A DNA stretch of 64,000 nucleotides, taken from contig NZ_JNCK01000001.1 in assembly GCF_000731955.1 (NCBI RefSeq), positions 3,224,001-3,288,000 on the forward strand. The letters run 5' to 3'. Below the pieces are notes generated by a model. It saw only the letters and a list, made by a program, of their open reading frames with translations. It was not told the DNA's origin and did not search any database. A program made the position numbers and the translations under genes. How positions within the stretch are numbered: the stretch's first letter is position 1; each line of letters opens with the position of its first letter. Positions 63,587 to 64,000 of the stretch are shown in pieces. This stretch comes from Halomonas zincidurans B6 (GTDB taxonomy: Bacteria > Pseudomonadota > Gammaproteobacteria > Pseudomonadales > Halomonadaceae).

Positions 63587-64000
63587 TCAGTATACGGTGC
63601 ACGGCCGGGAACGGAGAAGCCGCCGGGGCGGCCTCCGCGCCCGTGGCGGGGCCTGGGTGGCGAGCGGCTGGCGACCGACCAGCCGCGACAGGGCCTCGGG
63701 CAGGCCGCGGCAGTCCTTGGCGGGGGGCGCGGCGAAGCTGCCGCCCCGGGCGACGGCAGGGGCCAGGTCGACCATCGCCTGGGCCTGGTGGAGGGCGCAG
63801 GTCACGCCGTCCAGGGCCGCTACCGGCAGACGGTGGGCCACCGTACGGGCGAGCCCCGCCAGGGGCGCGCCGGCCAGGATCAGCACGTCGGCACCGTCCT
63901 CGGTCACGGCCCGCTCGGCCAGCGCCACCAGGCGCTCGCCCTGATCCTCCTGGACGCGGCCGATGTGGGCCAATGGCTCGTCCAGGGCGCGGATGCTGGC
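63587..64000 (-). CDS. Asp/Glu/hydantoin racemase family protein, 5' partial
   Basis: The frame runs off the right edge and ends at 63587. The visible part contains ADVLILAGAPLAGLARTVAH and PVAALDGVTCALHQAQAMVD, the C-terminal half of the Asp/Glu/hydantoin racemase fold; the position of the usual second Cys reads LAGAPLAG, so that cysteine is not evident. The tail (PPRARRPPRRLLRSRPC) is Arg/Pro-rich and extends past the usual end. It would be the second racemase in the cluster. Confidence 0.65.
   Translation of the reverse strand, partial: ASIRALDEPLAHIGRVQEDQGERLVALAERAVTEDGADVLILAGAPLAGLARTVAHRLPVAALDGVTCALHQAQAMVDLAPAVARGGSFAAPPAKDCRGLPEALSRLVGRQPLATQAPPRARRPPRRLLRSRPCTVY

Overview
The window comes from a high-GC gammaproteobacterium, most likely a Halomonadaceae (Halomonas-like). 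This is an inference from protein flavour and from the chromosomal gene set (yicC, rph, a Crc-like ExoIII homologue, pyrE, yfaZ, trmL, rep, allantoin genes). It consists of two stretches of core chromosome flanking one mobile genomic island of about 38 kb.

Left flank (1-3060): the end of an SDR-family oxidoreductase, an inositol-monophosphatase-family protein, a degenerate ORF fragment and a Phd/VapC-type toxin-antitoxin pair. A dispersed non-coding repeat lies at 985-1155; a related copy is at 58010-58165.

Genomic island (about 3061-41081): it is inserted at the 3' end of yicC and bounded by 26-bp direct repeats (23/26 identical) that both encode the YicC C-terminus EQ(V/I)QNIE. The right end carries the mobility module: a tyrosine integrase, two AlpA-like small regulators, a DUF927-type ATPase and a MobI-like gene with a 0.7-kb structured non-coding region (candidate oriT). 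yicC insertion plus MobI resembles mobilizable islands that travel with SXT/IncC-type helper elements. The cargo is a leftward anti-phage locus: HTH regulator-brxA-brxB-brxC-AlbA_2 regulator-pglX(N half)-39-aa ORF-Shedu-SIR2-HerA-pglX(C half)-ptuA-ptuB-pglZ-brxL, then an OLD-like ATPase, sbcD, sbcC and an unknown 461-aa gene. It is a type I BREX system in which pglX is divided cleanly at a linker by a Shedu/SIR2/HerA cassette, with Septu (PtuAB) placed between pglX and pglZ. Most genes from Shedu to pglZ overlap by 4-8 bases, so this reads as one settled multi-system operon rather than random debris. The left end of the island is decayed: a probably frameshifted lipoprotein, a truncated gene, and a resolvase remnant hit by an IS1380-family element with a 6-bp target duplication.

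Right flank (41058-64000): yicC, rph, a Crc-like ExoIII homologue lacking catalytic residues, pyrE, yfaZ, trmL, rep, a SWIM/SNF2 helicase, a HepT/MntA toxin-antitoxin pair separated by a tandem array of four-codon mini-ORFs, and thiM. After these comes an allantoin/glyoxylate cluster: NCS1 permease, hydantoin/allantoin racemase, puuE, allE, allA, gcl, hyi, glxR, a GntR regulator and a second racemase running off the end. The pathway runs from allantoin through ureidoglycine and ureidoglycolate to glyoxylate, tartronate semialdehyde and glycerate; the allantoate amidohydrolase step is not in the window.
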